A DNA stretch of 64,000 nucleotides. It comes from Niabella sp. (GTDB taxonomy: Bacteria; Bacteroidota; Bacteroidia; Chitinophagales; Chitinophagaceae). The stretch covers positions 310,001-374,000 of the forward strand of contig NZ_JASLGT010000002.1 of the NCBI RefSeq assembly GCF_030150205.1. The letters run 5' to 3'. Positions 44,732-53,182 of this stretch are shown in pieces (position 1 is the stretch's first letter; each line of letters begins with the position of its first letter). The notes beneath the pieces are model-generated. The model did not search any database and was not told the origin of the DNA. It saw only the letters and a program-made list of their open reading frames with translations. A program made the translations under genes and the position numbers.

Positions 44732-45961
44732 ATGCTGTTGAAAGAACGGAAATATTATAAATGGGTTGTAGTAGCCTTGCTGTGGGTGGTAGCCCTGCTC
44801 AATTATCTGGACAGGCAAATGCTCTCTACTATGCGGCCTGCTATGCAAATTGATATTGCAGCGCTGGAGAGTGCGGCTACTTTCGGACACCTGATGGCGA
44901 TCTTCCTCTGGATCTACGGGCTTATGTCGCCGGTATCGGGTCTTATAGCCGACCGGCTCAACCGGAAATGGCTGATAGCGGGTAGCTTATTTGTATGGTC
45001 GGCTGTTACCTTGCTGATGGGTGTTGCCACTTCCTTTAACGAATTGTATGGCTTGCGGGCGATCATGGGCGTTAGCGAAGCACTGTATATACCGGCGGCC
45101 CTGTCGCTGATTGCCGACTATCATTCTTCAAAGACACGTTCAATCGCCGTAGGCATTCATATGATCGGGCTGTATGCCGGGCAGGCCTTTGGCGGTTTTG
45201 GTGCCACGGTTGCACAAGCCTATTCGTGGCAGGCTACCTTTCATGTTTTTGGGATCGTTGGCGTTATTTATGCTATTGTGCTGATCCTGTTTTTAAGGGA
45301 ACACCGTCCGGCAGCCCCGGTAAAAACGGACGCTTCATCGGGCTTCAAAGGATTTAAAATACTTTTTGCCAACTTCTCTTTTTGGGTGTTGCTCCTGTAT
45401 TTTACCGTGCCCAGTATCCCGGGATGGGCGGTGAAAAACTGGTTGCCCACGCTTTTTTCTGATCACCTTGGCATGGATATGAGTACGGCGGGACCCAGGG
45501 CTACCATTACCATTGCCGTGGCTTCGCTGCTGGGAGTGATTACCGGCGGACTGCTGTCGGACCACTGGGTGCAAAAAAATCTGAAAGGCCGTGTATATAT
45601 CAGTGCTTTTGGGGTGCTGCTTACCATACCGGCCCTGTTGCTGCTGGGTTATGGACATACGTTTATCCTGCTCTTTTGTGGGGCGTTTTGTTTTGGCTTT
45701 GGCTTTGGCATGTTCGATGCGAACAATATGCCCATCCTTTGTCAGCTGGTGGCGCCCCGGTACCGGGCTACGGCGTATGGCCTGATGAACATGGTCAGCG
45801 TATTTTTTGGTGCGCTGGTCACCGATCTGTTGGGCAAATCGGTTGATGCCGGCCATCTGGCACGCGATTTTACCGTGCTGGCCGTTATCGTTTTTGTGGC
45901 GGTGATCCTGCAACTGGTGCTGCTAAATCCCAAAATGGTTGATTATCGGAACGAGGGCTAA
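44732..45961 (+). CDS. Major facilitator superfamily transporter, probable sialic-acid importer
   Basis: Inner-membrane symporter of 409 residues with about 12 transmembrane segments. NYLDRQMLSTMRPAMQ near residue 25 and the loop 2-3 motif GLIADRLNRKWLIAGS are typical of the anion:cation symporter (ACS) branch of MFS, which imports sugar acids such as hexuronates and sialate. The second half ends with KMVDYRNEG. It lies 23 bases after the nanM-like gene, and the context points to N-acetylneuraminate as substrate. A hexonate or hexuronate substrate remains possible, especially as a gluconate module follows. Confidence 0.85.
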   Translation: MLLKERKYYKWVVVALLWVVALLNYLDRQMLSTMRPAMQIDIAALESAATFGHLMAIFLWIYGLMSPVSGLIADRLNRKWLIAGSLFVWSAVTLLMGVATSFNELYGLRAIMGVSEALYIPAALSLIADYHSSKTRSIAVGIHMIGLYAGQAFGGFGATVAQAYSWQATFHVFGIVGVIYAIVLILFLREHRPAAPVKTDASSGFKGFKILFANFSFWVLLLYFTVPSIPGWAVKNWLPTLFSDHLGMDMSTAGPRATITIAVASLLGVITGGLLSDHWVQKNLKGRVYISAFGVLLTIPALLLLGYGHTFILLFCGAFCFGFGFGMFDANNMPILCQLVAPRYRATAYGLMNMVSVFFGALVTDLLGKSVDAGHLARDFTVLAVIVFVAVILQLVLLNPKMVDYRNEG

Positions 45962-46173
45962 CCCATGCCCCCTGCATCGTTAACCGGTTCCTGAAAAACA
46001 CAGGCACCGTCCGGGTGGGTTAAGGGGGTCTTTACCCGGAAATAGCTTCCCGTACCGGGGATATTCCCATAAACGATCTGCTGTAAACCGGCAAATACCC
46101 AGTGATAAAAAACAGCAGGAAACGCGGAAGAAGAAAAAAGCCCGGTATAACGTTATTGAACGTAAATTAGGGA

Positions 46174-46698
46174 ATGTTTCATGCAACAGGCAAAAGTATT
46201 ATTGTGATGGGGGTATCCGGCAGTGGTAAAACGACGGTTGGTAAAGCGTTGGCTGCCGGGCATCATTGGCGCTTTGTGGATGGAGACGACCTGCATCCAC
46301 CGGCCAATGTATCGAAAATGCGTTCGGGGATCCCGTTAACAGATGCCGATCGCTGGGGATGGCTGCAGCGCATCAACCAGGAAATGCAGATACAGAATGC
46401 CGCCGGTGTATCCATTGTAGTGGCTTGCTCGGCGCTCAAAAAAACATACCGGGAGGTATTGCGGCAACACGGAGTATCCGTTTTGTTCCTGTATTTGAAA
46501 GGTGATTTTGAACAGGTGCAGGCATTGCTGCAAACACGAAAGGGCCATTTTATGCCGGCCGGTTTACTGCAAAGCCAGTTTGAAACACTGGAAGAACCAA
46601 CCGTTGCCGAGGCCGACTGTATCACCATTCCGGTCACCGGTCTTCCGGAGGAATTGGAGGAAATCGGCCGCTTGTTAAAGCAGCGCGGATTTTACTGA
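46174..46698 (+). CDS. gntK: Gluconokinase
   Basis: P-loop carbohydrate kinase of 174 residues, phosphorylating D-gluconate to 6-phosphogluconate. The Walker A motif is MGVSGSGKTTVGKALA at residues 12-27; DGDDLHPPANVSKMRSGIPL and DADRWGWLQRIN are the gluconate-binding and conserved gluconokinase stretches; VVACSALKKTYREVLR follows. Length is right for GntK. A 212-base spacer without recognised signals separates it from the MFS gene, so it may have its own promoter. Confidence 0.92.
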   Translation: MFHATGKSIIVMGVSGSGKTTVGKALAAGHHWRFVDGDDLHPPANVSKMRSGIPLTDADRWGWLQRINQEMQIQNAAGVSIVVACSALKKTYREVLRQHGVSVLFLYLKGDFEQVQALLQTRKGHFMPAGLLQSQFETLEEPTVAEADCITIPVTGLPEELEEIGRLLKQRGFY

Positions 46699-46747
46699 TC
46701 CATGGTGTATTCACGCAATAACTGTATTTTAGACATAAATACCTGCC

Positions 46748-48067
46748 ATGGCCCTGTTGATCCTGATACTTGGAATTGTATTGCTGTTGTTACTCATTAC
46801 GGTTGTAAAGCTCAACGCATTTATTGCATTAACGGTGGTTGCCCTTTTTATAGCCCTGGCAAACGGCATGGCTCCGCCGCAGGTCGTTACCGCCATCAGT
46901 AAAGGCATCGGGGATACCCTTGGTTCCCTCATTCTTGTGTTGGGCATGGGTGTGTTGCTGGGGGCCTTGCTGACGGAAACCGGTGCTACACAGCAGATCT
47001 GTAATGGATTGATCCGGGTATTTGGTCCCGCCAGGGCAAAGATCGCGCTTGCCGTTACCGGTTTTGCTGTGGGACTGGCCTTATTTTATAATGCCGGTTT
47101 CATCGTATTGATTCCGCTGGTTTTTGTGGTGGCCCGGCAAACAGGGTTGCCATTAGCCTATCTTGCCATTGCCATGGCCGCCCCGCTTTCTATTACACAC
47201 GGTTTTCTGCCGCCCCATCCCGGGCCAACGGCCATCGCCATTTTGTTTAAAGCAGATATGGGCAAAATCCTGCTATATGGATTGTGTATCGCGGTGCCCA
47301 CCCTGTTGCTGGCCGGCGTGTTTTTTCCCGAACGGATACGGAAGATAAAAGCGGCTCCTCCTGCCGGAATTTTTGGCGGTGAAAAGATGATTGCATCCAC
47401 ATTGCCCGGTTTTGGTATCAGTTTATTTACGGCATTGATACCGGTGTTACTGATGGCCGCGGCTGCGGTATCGGCCGCATTTGAAAAAGATCAGGGGCGT
47501 ACAGGCATACGGATCCTGCAGTTTGCGGGCGACCCGGGCATGGCAATGCTGATCGCCGTTATCTGCGCCCTTTTCTTTTTAGGCGTGTTTCGCGGTATTT
47601 CTATCAAATTGCTGATGGATCGCACCAGCGGGTCGCTGAATGCCATTGCCACCATTGTGCTGGTTATCGCTGCGGGAGGGGCTTTAAAGGAAGTACTTAT
47701 CCAGAGTAAGACCGCAGACGCCATCACGCTTTTTTTTCAAAAAATATCCCTGGCACCATTATTCCTGGGCTGGCTGGTAGCCACCCTGATCCGGATTGCC
47801 GTTGGGTCTGCTACTGTGGCGGCATTGACCGCAGCGGGTATTGTGCAGCCGCTTATTGCATCGATGCATGTAAAACCGGAACTGATGGTATTGGCCATTG
47901 GAGCCGGAAGCCTGATGTGCTCGCATGTGAATGATACCGGTTTCTGGATGTTTAAAGAATACCTGGGGCTCAGTATTGGCGATACCTTCAAAACCTGGAC
48001 GGTGATGGAGTCCATTATCGGCATTGCGGGTTTGATTGGGGTGCTGCTGCTCAATGTGCTGGTATAA
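46748..48067 (+). CDS. GntP-family gluconate permease
   Basis: Inner-membrane permease of 439 residues with 12-14 hydrophobic segments. Characteristic GntP text includes LTVVALFIALANGM, the conserved HGFLPPHPGPTAIA near residue 155 and SHVNDTGFWMFKEYLGLS near the C-terminus. It imports D-gluconate or a related sugar acid by proton symport. It begins 49 bases after gntK, and the two form a complete uptake-and-phosphorylation module. Confidence 0.92.
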   Translation: MALLILILGIVLLLLLITVVKLNAFIALTVVALFIALANGMAPPQVVTAISKGIGDTLGSLILVLGMGVLLGALLTETGATQQICNGLIRVFGPARAKIALAVTGFAVGLALFYNAGFIVLIPLVFVVARQTGLPLAYLAIAMAAPLSITHGFLPPHPGPTAIAILFKADMGKILLYGLCIAVPTLLLAGVFFPERIRKIKAAPPAGIFGGEKMIASTLPGFGISLFTALIPVLLMAAAAVSAAFEKDQGRTGIRILQFAGDPGMAMLIAVICALFFLGVFRGISIKLLMDRTSGSLNAIATIVLVIAAGGALKEVLIQSKTADAITLFFQKISLAPLFLGWLVATLIRIAVGSATVAALTAAGIVQPLIASMHVKPELMVLAIGAGSLMCSHVNDTGFWMFKEYLGLSIGDTFKTWTVMESIIGIAGLIGVLLLNVLV

Positions 48068-48124
48068 AAGCCGGAGCTCTTCAACGCTATTTGTTAAGCA
48101 TGTGAATAAAGAAACCATTTTGAA

Positions 48125-48259
48125 ATGACAAGACCTGTCATAAGCCCGGTTGCAGGATCATATACGCTTATTCAGATATCGATGGACGGAATCCGGTTTA
48201 AAGAAACGGAAACGATCACCGGAATGCAGGCGCATCTAAAACCGTATACGGGCCAATAA
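48125..48259 (+). other. Candidate small ORF (44 residues)
   Basis: ATG at 48125 to TAA at 48257-48259, starting MTRPVISPVAGSYTLIQISM. No promoter, signal peptide or family is recognised; it lies 57 bases after the gluconate permease stop. It may be a chance frame in this 430-base spacer. Confidence 0.2.
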
Positions 48260-48296
48260 AACGCGGCATCAATACCCGCCTTTACTTTGTTACGCT

Positions 48297-48412
48297 GATA
48301 CCATCGTTGCTCAACGGCTTCCGGATCCGTTTGACGATTTATTTGGTTGTTCATCGAATCTCCGGGTATGCTGTTGCTGTCTGAGCTACCTTAGTGTGAC
48401 GTATCAACGAAT
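48297..48412 (-). repeat. Decayed tRNA-like element, copy 1 of a 115-base repeat
   Basis: About 70 percent identical by eye to 49837-49950 in the same orientation. On the minus strand it contains GGTAGCTCAG (D-arm like), a central hairpin remnant and a TCGTCAAACGG stretch at the T-arm position, but lacks a closed acceptor stem. It is therefore better described as tRNA-derived or tRNA-like debris than as a tRNA gene. Confidence 0.45.
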
Positions 48413-48497
48413 GGTACGGGCTGCCGTCGTCCGGCGCACTCTGGTAAGTATCAATGGCAACCGGTCCATACAGTTGCCTGAATCAAAAATAACGTAT

Positions 48498-48848
48498 ATG
48501 AAAAAAATAAGCACAGTGTTTTTGGCCGTCTTCTTATATAGTTTACCGGCAATGGCTGCTCCTCATTCCGGAACCACCGGAAATTACTGGAATACAGAAA
48601 CCGGACCCTGCTCGAATCCTTATACCATTATCCGCCTGTATGCAGGCGAAGGCCTTCTTTTGAAAGAGATCGTATTTGAAAATCGGCGATTAAAAATGAC
48701 CGGACGAAGGATCCGCCAGCTGAACCATCTGGCGCTGCACCTGCCTGCCGGGGCAGTGAATAAAGAAAAGGTAGCGGCCGTACTAAAAATAAAACCTGCC
48801 GCTGTAAGTTGCATCCGGGAAATAAATGAAAGCGGGGCTGTATTATAG
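48498..48848 (+). CDS. Small exported protein of unknown function
   Basis: Protein of 116 residues with a signal peptide (MKKISTVFLAVFLYSLPAMAA). The mature part contains TGNYWNTETGPCSNPYTIIR and two cysteines and no recognised domain. The start at 48498 is chosen for the signal peptide; the frame continues upstream without protein character. It lies between the two 115-base repeats and before the radical SAM gene. Confidence 0.55.
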   Translation: MKKISTVFLAVFLYSLPAMAAPHSGTTGNYWNTETGPCSNPYTIIRLYAGEGLLLKEIVFENRRLKMTGRRIRQLNHLALHLPAGAVNKEKVAAVLKIKPAAVSCIREINESGAVL

Positions 48849-48906
48849 GATTAAGCGCCTTAACTTTATAAACTGCATGCAACCATAATGCAGGCGCATA
48901 CGAAGC

Positions 48907-49800
48907 ATGACACGCACCATCATCGCTCAATCGATAGTCAATAAAACAAAACGCAGGGATCCCTGGTTCCTGGATGATTATACGGTTAATCCCTATAGCG
49001 GGTGCTCCTTCAATTGCCTGTACTGTTATATCAGGGGCAGTAAATACGGGATCAATATGGAGGAGAAGCTTAGCGTAAAAAGCAATGCAGTGGAATTGCT
49101 GGAGCGGCAGCTGGCTGCGCGGGCCCGTAAAAAACAATATGGCTTCATTGTGTTGTCCTCTGCTACCGATCCTTACCTGCAGCTGGAAAAAACAACACTG
49201 CTTACCCGGCGTATCCTGGAGGTGATCCTGCATTACCGTTTTCCCGTGCATGTGATCACCAAATCGGACCTCGTCAGCAGAGACTTCGATCTGTTGCAGG
49301 CCATCGACCGGGAAAGCATCCTCCCCGATGATCTGAGTGATAAGATGACCCACAAAGCATTGGTCACCTTTTCCTTTTCCACACTTGAAGATCCCGTTGC
49401 CCGTATTTTTGAGCCAGGTGCCACGCCTCCTTCCAAACGGCTGGGTGCTTTAGCACTGGCGCTTGAAAAAGGGCTTTACAGTGGCGTTAGTCTGATGCCC
49501 ATGCTGCCTTTTATAACGGATACAGCGGCACAACTGGAGCAGCTGTTTCAGACCCTGAAAGCCGTTGGGGTTAATTATATCCTTCGCTCAACTCTTACGT
49601 TATTTGGTTCGGAATCTTCCGATAGCAAAACCCTTGTATTACGCGCTGTTGAAAAACACTATCCGCATCTGCTGGAAAAGTACCGGCAGTTTTTCCGCCA
49701 TGACACACAGATGCCTGTCTATTACCGTAAGGCCTTCGCAAAAAAAATGGAAACCTTATGCCGGGAGTACCAGCTCAACAATCGTGTGCTGGAAAGTTAA
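48907..49800 (+). CDS. SPL-family radical SAM protein
   Basis: Radical S-adenosylmethionine enzyme of 297 residues. The cluster-binding motif is CSFNCLYC (CxxxCxxC) within NPYSGCSFNCLYCYIRGS near residue 33, followed by IVLSSATDPYLQLEKTTLLT, a stretch characteristic of the spore-photoproduct-lyase-like group (COG1533). Members include DNA lesion repair enzymes and many of unknown role. No partner gene indicates a substrate. The gene lies between the two 115-base tRNA-like repeats. Confidence 0.88.
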   Translation: MTRTIIAQSIVNKTKRRDPWFLDDYTVNPYSGCSFNCLYCYIRGSKYGINMEEKLSVKSNAVELLERQLAARARKKQYGFIVLSSATDPYLQLEKTTLLTRRILEVILHYRFPVHVITKSDLVSRDFDLLQAIDRESILPDDLSDKMTHKALVTFSFSTLEDPVARIFEPGATPPSKRLGALALALEKGLYSGVSLMPMLPFITDTAAQLEQLFQTLKAVGVNYILRSTLTLFGSESSDSKTLVLRAVEKHYPHLLEKYRQFFRHDTQMPVYYRKAFAKKMETLCREYQLNNRVLES

Positions 49801-49836
49801 GCACCGGATGTGCACTAAACAGCATTGATCGGTCTT

Positions 49837-49950
49837 ATACCATTGCTACTGAACGGCCGGCTGATCCGTTGAACGGTTTAATTGGCTGTTCGTCGAGTCA
49901 TCGGATATGCTGTTACCAGGCTGACTACCTTAGCTTATGCATCAACAAAT
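49837..49950 (-). repeat. Decayed tRNA-like element, copy 2 of the 115-base repeat
   Basis: Partner of 48297-48412. The minus strand contains GGTAGTCAGCCTGGTAACAG (D-arm-like; compare the tRNA pattern GTAGCTCAGCCTGGTA) and CCGTTCAACGG at the T-arm position. The expected anticodon stem is disrupted. Lies 36 bases after the radical SAM gene. Confidence 0.45.
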
Positions 49951-50089
49951 TAAAAAGAATTACCGCGGTCCCGTTTGCAACGGGTTTCCGGGAACTGCTA
50001 TGTCGGTCATACATCTGCTAATGCGCTAAAAATGATCCGAAATGAAAGCACACTTGTGAAAATGCTATAATCAAATTAAAAATACCAAC

Positions 50090-51424
50090 ATGAAAAGAAC
50101 TGTTTTTTTTGTCTGGCTGATCGCTGCTATCCTGTTTTTGATATGCGGCTGTAAAAAAGTTCCGCAGAATGATCGGGAGCCCGGTCCCGGTGAATGGGAG
50201 CGGGGCATTCCTTCGTTTAAACCCAAAGGGGAGCCCATGGGTGCGCCGGTAAAGAAGCTGATCGGTACAGATGGAGGATCTATTACAAGCGAAGACGATA
50301 ACCTGCAGGTATCCATACCGCGCGGAAGTTTTGCGGAAGCTACGGAGGTCAGCATCCAGCCCATCTCCAATACCCTGGAGGAGGGCTCCGGGAGAAATGC
50401 CTACCGGATTGAAGCCCAGGGGAAGAAATTGTTGAAGCCGGTGACGCTGACGTTCAACTATGAAGACCGGATGGTAACCGAAGGGGCTGAAAAGGTATTG
50501 ATGATCGCTTACCAGCGGGCAGACGGCGCCTGGTGCGCCAAACCTACATCGGTGAATACGGAAAGCAAAACGGTAACGGTTACCACCAGTCATTTCAGCG
50601 ACTGGATGTTCTTTGAAGATCTTACGCTCCGGAAGAACCGGGAACTTGTAGAAAAGAAGGATCAGGTTGAACTGGACTTACTGGAGACGAGTTTATTGGC
50701 GCCGCTAACGATCCCGGGAAACGGGGACGCAGATGCACTGCCCTTGTCGCTGCTCCAGGATCTTGAGCCCACAAAATACACCACCCTGCAATGGAAGATC
50801 GTGGAGGGACCGGGGAAGCTGGAGGTGCGGAAAAATACGAAAGGCGTTATGGCAAAGGCGCTTTACACGGCTCCTGAAATTATCTCCGAAAGTAAAACCG
50901 TAACCATACAGGTGGAAGTGACCTCTAAAGGAACCCTGCCCGATCCGGGGTATCCGGGCGGGAAACGTCCGATCGGGAAGATGCTCTTTTTAACGTCGAT
51001 CAAACTTTCTCCGGATTCCTATTTCAAGGGAACCGTTGGAGGAAAGCCTTTTAATTTTGATCTGACCGGCGCAAGGGTACGGGCACTCAATCTGCAGATC
51101 GATGGCAGGGATACAAAAGCCGGTACCGGCATCAATATTTACTGCAACGGATTAAAAGGAACGGTTTATAATGGCGGTAAGGGAGCCGGCGAATTTTATA
51201 TGACCTATGGCGAGGGAACGCCACGGGTTATGTTCTGGAGCTATTATCAGTCTTGCTCAGAGGGGGAGCAATTCAGTGGCAAGCTAACCTTAACCAATAG
51301 TACAGACGATTTTGTGGAGGGTAATGTAACCGGAACGGTATTCTTTATCGATAACCGGTGTGGGTTTACCGAATCCAAAGAGTTGTCGGGTAGCTTTAAG
51401 GTGGCGTACTATGATGCGCCGTAA
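50090..51424 (+). CDS. Lipoprotein with ZU5-like domain
   Basis: Lipoprotein of 444 residues (LFLICGC lipobox). After a proline-rich linker, a ZU5-like beta domain occupies about residues 55-165: IGTDGGSITSEDDNLQVSIP, RGSFAEATEVSIQPI and TTSHFSDWMFFEDL. The C-terminal part (residues about 320-444) is beta-rich, with GTVGGKPFNFDLTGARV and FIDNRCGFTESKELSG, resembling DUF6252-type lipoprotein modules of Bacteroidota. It is probably anchored to the outer membrane. Function unknown. A monocistronic gene in the accessory stretch. Confidence 0.7.
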   Translation: MKRTVFFVWLIAAILFLICGCKKVPQNDREPGPGEWERGIPSFKPKGEPMGAPVKKLIGTDGGSITSEDDNLQVSIPRGSFAEATEVSIQPISNTLEEGSGRNAYRIEAQGKKLLKPVTLTFNYEDRMVTEGAEKVLMIAYQRADGAWCAKPTSVNTESKTVTVTTSHFSDWMFFEDLTLRKNRELVEKKDQVELDLLETSLLAPLTIPGNGDADALPLSLLQDLEPTKYTTLQWKIVEGPGKLEVRKNTKGVMAKALYTAPEIISESKTVTIQVEVTSKGTLPDPGYPGGKRPIGKMLFLTSIKLSPDSYFKGTVGGKPFNFDLTGARVRALNLQIDGRDTKAGTGINIYCNGLKGTVYNGGKGAGEFYMTYGEGTPRVMFWSYYQSCSEGEQFSGKLTLTNSTDDFVEGNVTGTVFFIDNRCGFTESKELSGSFKVAYYDAP

Positions 51425-51567
51425 GCTGCGTTTGATCCTGCTTTATGGTTTGCTGATGAACAGGAATGGTATTTGATCAGCCCGGGAATATCGTTTGCCT
51501 GATATTTAGCCAACGGAAGGAAAATACAGTAATGCATACCGCTTGGTAATTGCGTCCTTTATAAACG

Positions 51568-52089
51568 TTATTTCTCAATATAAGACCAACTGATGGAGGA
51601 TGTAGACTTGTTCGCCTCGGTAAGGTTGTCGATTTTTAGAAGAAATTTCATACGAACCAGGCAGGCAACCGCTTTCCCGTTATGTTCGGCTGTTCTCCAG
51701 CCGCAGGCCGATTGTTGTACATGTTTTTGCACGACCTTTTTAAAAGACGCGTTGTTACCTGATAGGGTTAGGTTACTCATTGTTGCGTCCTGGTTAATAA
51801 CAAAGGCGGCAATCACAGAATCCTTATAGTAATTTGGCCGTGTAGTGCCGGTAAAAACTTCTTCAACCCTGATGCCTGCAAACGCTGGCAATGATTGCTC
51901 GGGAGTTCCTTTGTAGTAGGCCGCCCGTTCTATAGCTGTTTTCAACGGATCCATATAATCCGGTTCATTTTTTTCTGCATAGCATTCTTTTGCCGGCGGC
52001 GATTTTACGCTGCCTGGATTTGTTTGGGCAAGTATCCCGGAGGAGGCAAAAAAAGACAGTGTCAATAAAAGCAATAAATAACGTTTCAT
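51568..52089 (-). CDS. Exported protein with TonB C-terminal-like domain
   Basis: Periplasmic protein of 173 residues with signal peptide MKRYLLLLLTLSFFASSGILA. The region after residue 85 resembles the C-terminal domain of energy-transducer TonB proteins: IAAFVINQDATMSNLTLSG, VVQKHVQQSACGWRTAEHNG and KAVACLVRMKFLLKI. There is no transmembrane anchor or proline-rich linker, so it is not a complete TonB. Such short exported proteins are frequent in Bacteroidota and have no defined role. Monocistronic. Confidence 0.62.
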   Translation of the reverse strand: MKRYLLLLLTLSFFASSGILAQTNPGSVKSPPAKECYAEKNEPDYMDPLKTAIERAAYYKGTPEQSLPAFAGIRVEEVFTGTTRPNYYKDSVIAAFVINQDATMSNLTLSGNNASFKKVVQKHVQQSACGWRTAEHNGKAVACLVRMKFLLKIDNLTEANKSTSSISWSYIEK

Positions 52090-52282
52090 AATAACAGTGT
52101 TTCTATTGGTGTAAAATTGAAATCAACGGGTGTCCGTCAATTGCACAACAAATCATTCGCTTGCTCCTATGTCCAAAGGATCCGAACATCTTTCAAGATG
52201 CTGCCTGAAGATAATCAATTTTTTGGTAAACGATAAACAACGAAACAATCAGCACATTGAGGACTTATAGATCCTGAGCACT

Positions 52283-52783
52283 CTATTCACTGATGGATGC
52301 AATGGCCGTATTTTCGTTTGCGGTGCTGATGGCTTTCTTCAGTTTATCGATCCGGTAAATAAGCCAAAGTGCTGCCAGATTGAGGCTGATTTCGGATCTT
52401 GCATGTTCACGGTTGATATTGAAGGTGAATTTAGAGATGCCGGCACCAAGCTTAATGTTGAATGCATTCGAAAGGTCAAGTCCGATGGATACATAAACCC
52501 CGGCTGTATAACTGAACGCAAAACCGAGCGCCGCAAATCCTATTAACTGTAAGGATTGGTTGATGAATGCATGTGTCAACGCATGGTCTTTGTGCTTTAA
52601 GCAACAGATCCCGCAAAAAAATGAGTAGGCAAAAAACAGCAGCATCAACAGGTAAATGAGCAGGTTCAATCCTGCGGGAGGCTGCTTAAAAAAAGCATAC
52701 AGGATCATCAACGCTCCCGTTACTCCACCGGCAAGCTGGTACCAGCCGATTGCTGAAAGAGTTGTTTTGATTTTTGTGGTCAT
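52283..52783 (-). CDS. Small membrane protein of unknown function
   Basis: Protein of 166 residues with about four hydrophobic segments (GWYQLAGGVTGALMILYAF, LNLLIYLLMLLFFAYSFFC, QLIGFAALGFAFSYTAGVY, EISLNLAALWLIYR) and a short charged C-terminus. No family recognised. A copy of its last 30 residues, WLIYRIDKLKKAI onward, occurs as a remnant at 53061-53168. The start at 52783 (MTTKIKTT) is preferred, but 52810 is possible. Confidence 0.55.
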   Translation of the reverse strand: MTTKIKTTLSAIGWYQLAGGVTGALMILYAFFKQPPAGLNLLIYLLMLLFFAYSFFCGICCLKHKDHALTHAFINQSLQLIGFAALGFAFSYTAGVYVSIGLDLSNAFNIKLGAGISKFTFNINREHARSEISLNLAALWLIYRIDKLKKAISTANENTAIASISE

Positions 52784-52960
52784 ATTCCCTGGTTCAGTAT
52801 GGCGGTTCATCTGTATGGCGCCCGATTATTGCAGAAGATTTATTCCCGGCTATACTGCTTCGGATGCACAAACATTACAATGAGATCCACGATTCCTTCA
52901 ATTATATGGCAGGTTACCAAACAATAAAGGGTTCCAATTGCTGAAACCCTTTATTATCAA

Positions 52961-53034
52961 GGTGATCCGGATTGGATTCGAACCAATGACTTTCCCGCCT
53001 TGAGGGCGGGATGTGCTATCCAGCTGTGCCCACC
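52961..53034 (-). pseudogene. Decayed tRNA gene with TCA-like anticodon loop
   Basis: On the minus strand a 72-base tRNA-sized sequence keeps a perfect 5-bp anticodon stem CCCGC/GCGGG with loop CCTCAAG and a perfect T-arm ATTGG-TTCGAAT-CCAAT. The acceptor stem GGTGGGC/CCGGATC pairs poorly, the D-stem does not close, and loop position 33 is C instead of T. A 24-base stretch from GTCATTGG to CCAATCCGG is identical to the tRNA-Arg at 53503-53526. Hence a decayed paralogue. Confidence 0.55.
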
Positions 53035-53060
53035 CATTTTACCAATGTTCCAGGACCGGC

Positions 53061-53168
53061 TTATGTTCCTACGGACGCAATTGCTGCATTGTTCTTTGCT
53101 GTCCGGATAGCTTTCATCAATTTATCGATCCGGTAAATAAGGTATTGCAAATGGTTGAATTTTAGTTG
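53061..53168 (-). pseudogene. C-terminal remnant of a second copy of the small membrane protein
   Basis: The minus strand reads LIYRIDKLMKAIRTAKNNAA then IASVGT and a stop (53061-53063). This parallels LIYRIDKLKKAISTANENTA, IASISE at the end of the gene at 52283. No start or membrane segments remain, and upstream the frame runs into a tRNA-like sequence. Confidence 0.7.
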
Positions 53169-53182
53169 CCTAAGCTTTTGGT

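Noticed and set aside
45335..45913. 192-codon minus-strand frame opposite the MFS transporter
   Set aside because: Antisense shadow; composition (His/Gln-rich) is what a reversed membrane gene gives.
49970..49984. Terminator CCCGTT-TGC-AACGGG after the radical SAM gene
   Set aside because: The hairpin is real but there is no T run, and it is 170 bases from the stop codon.
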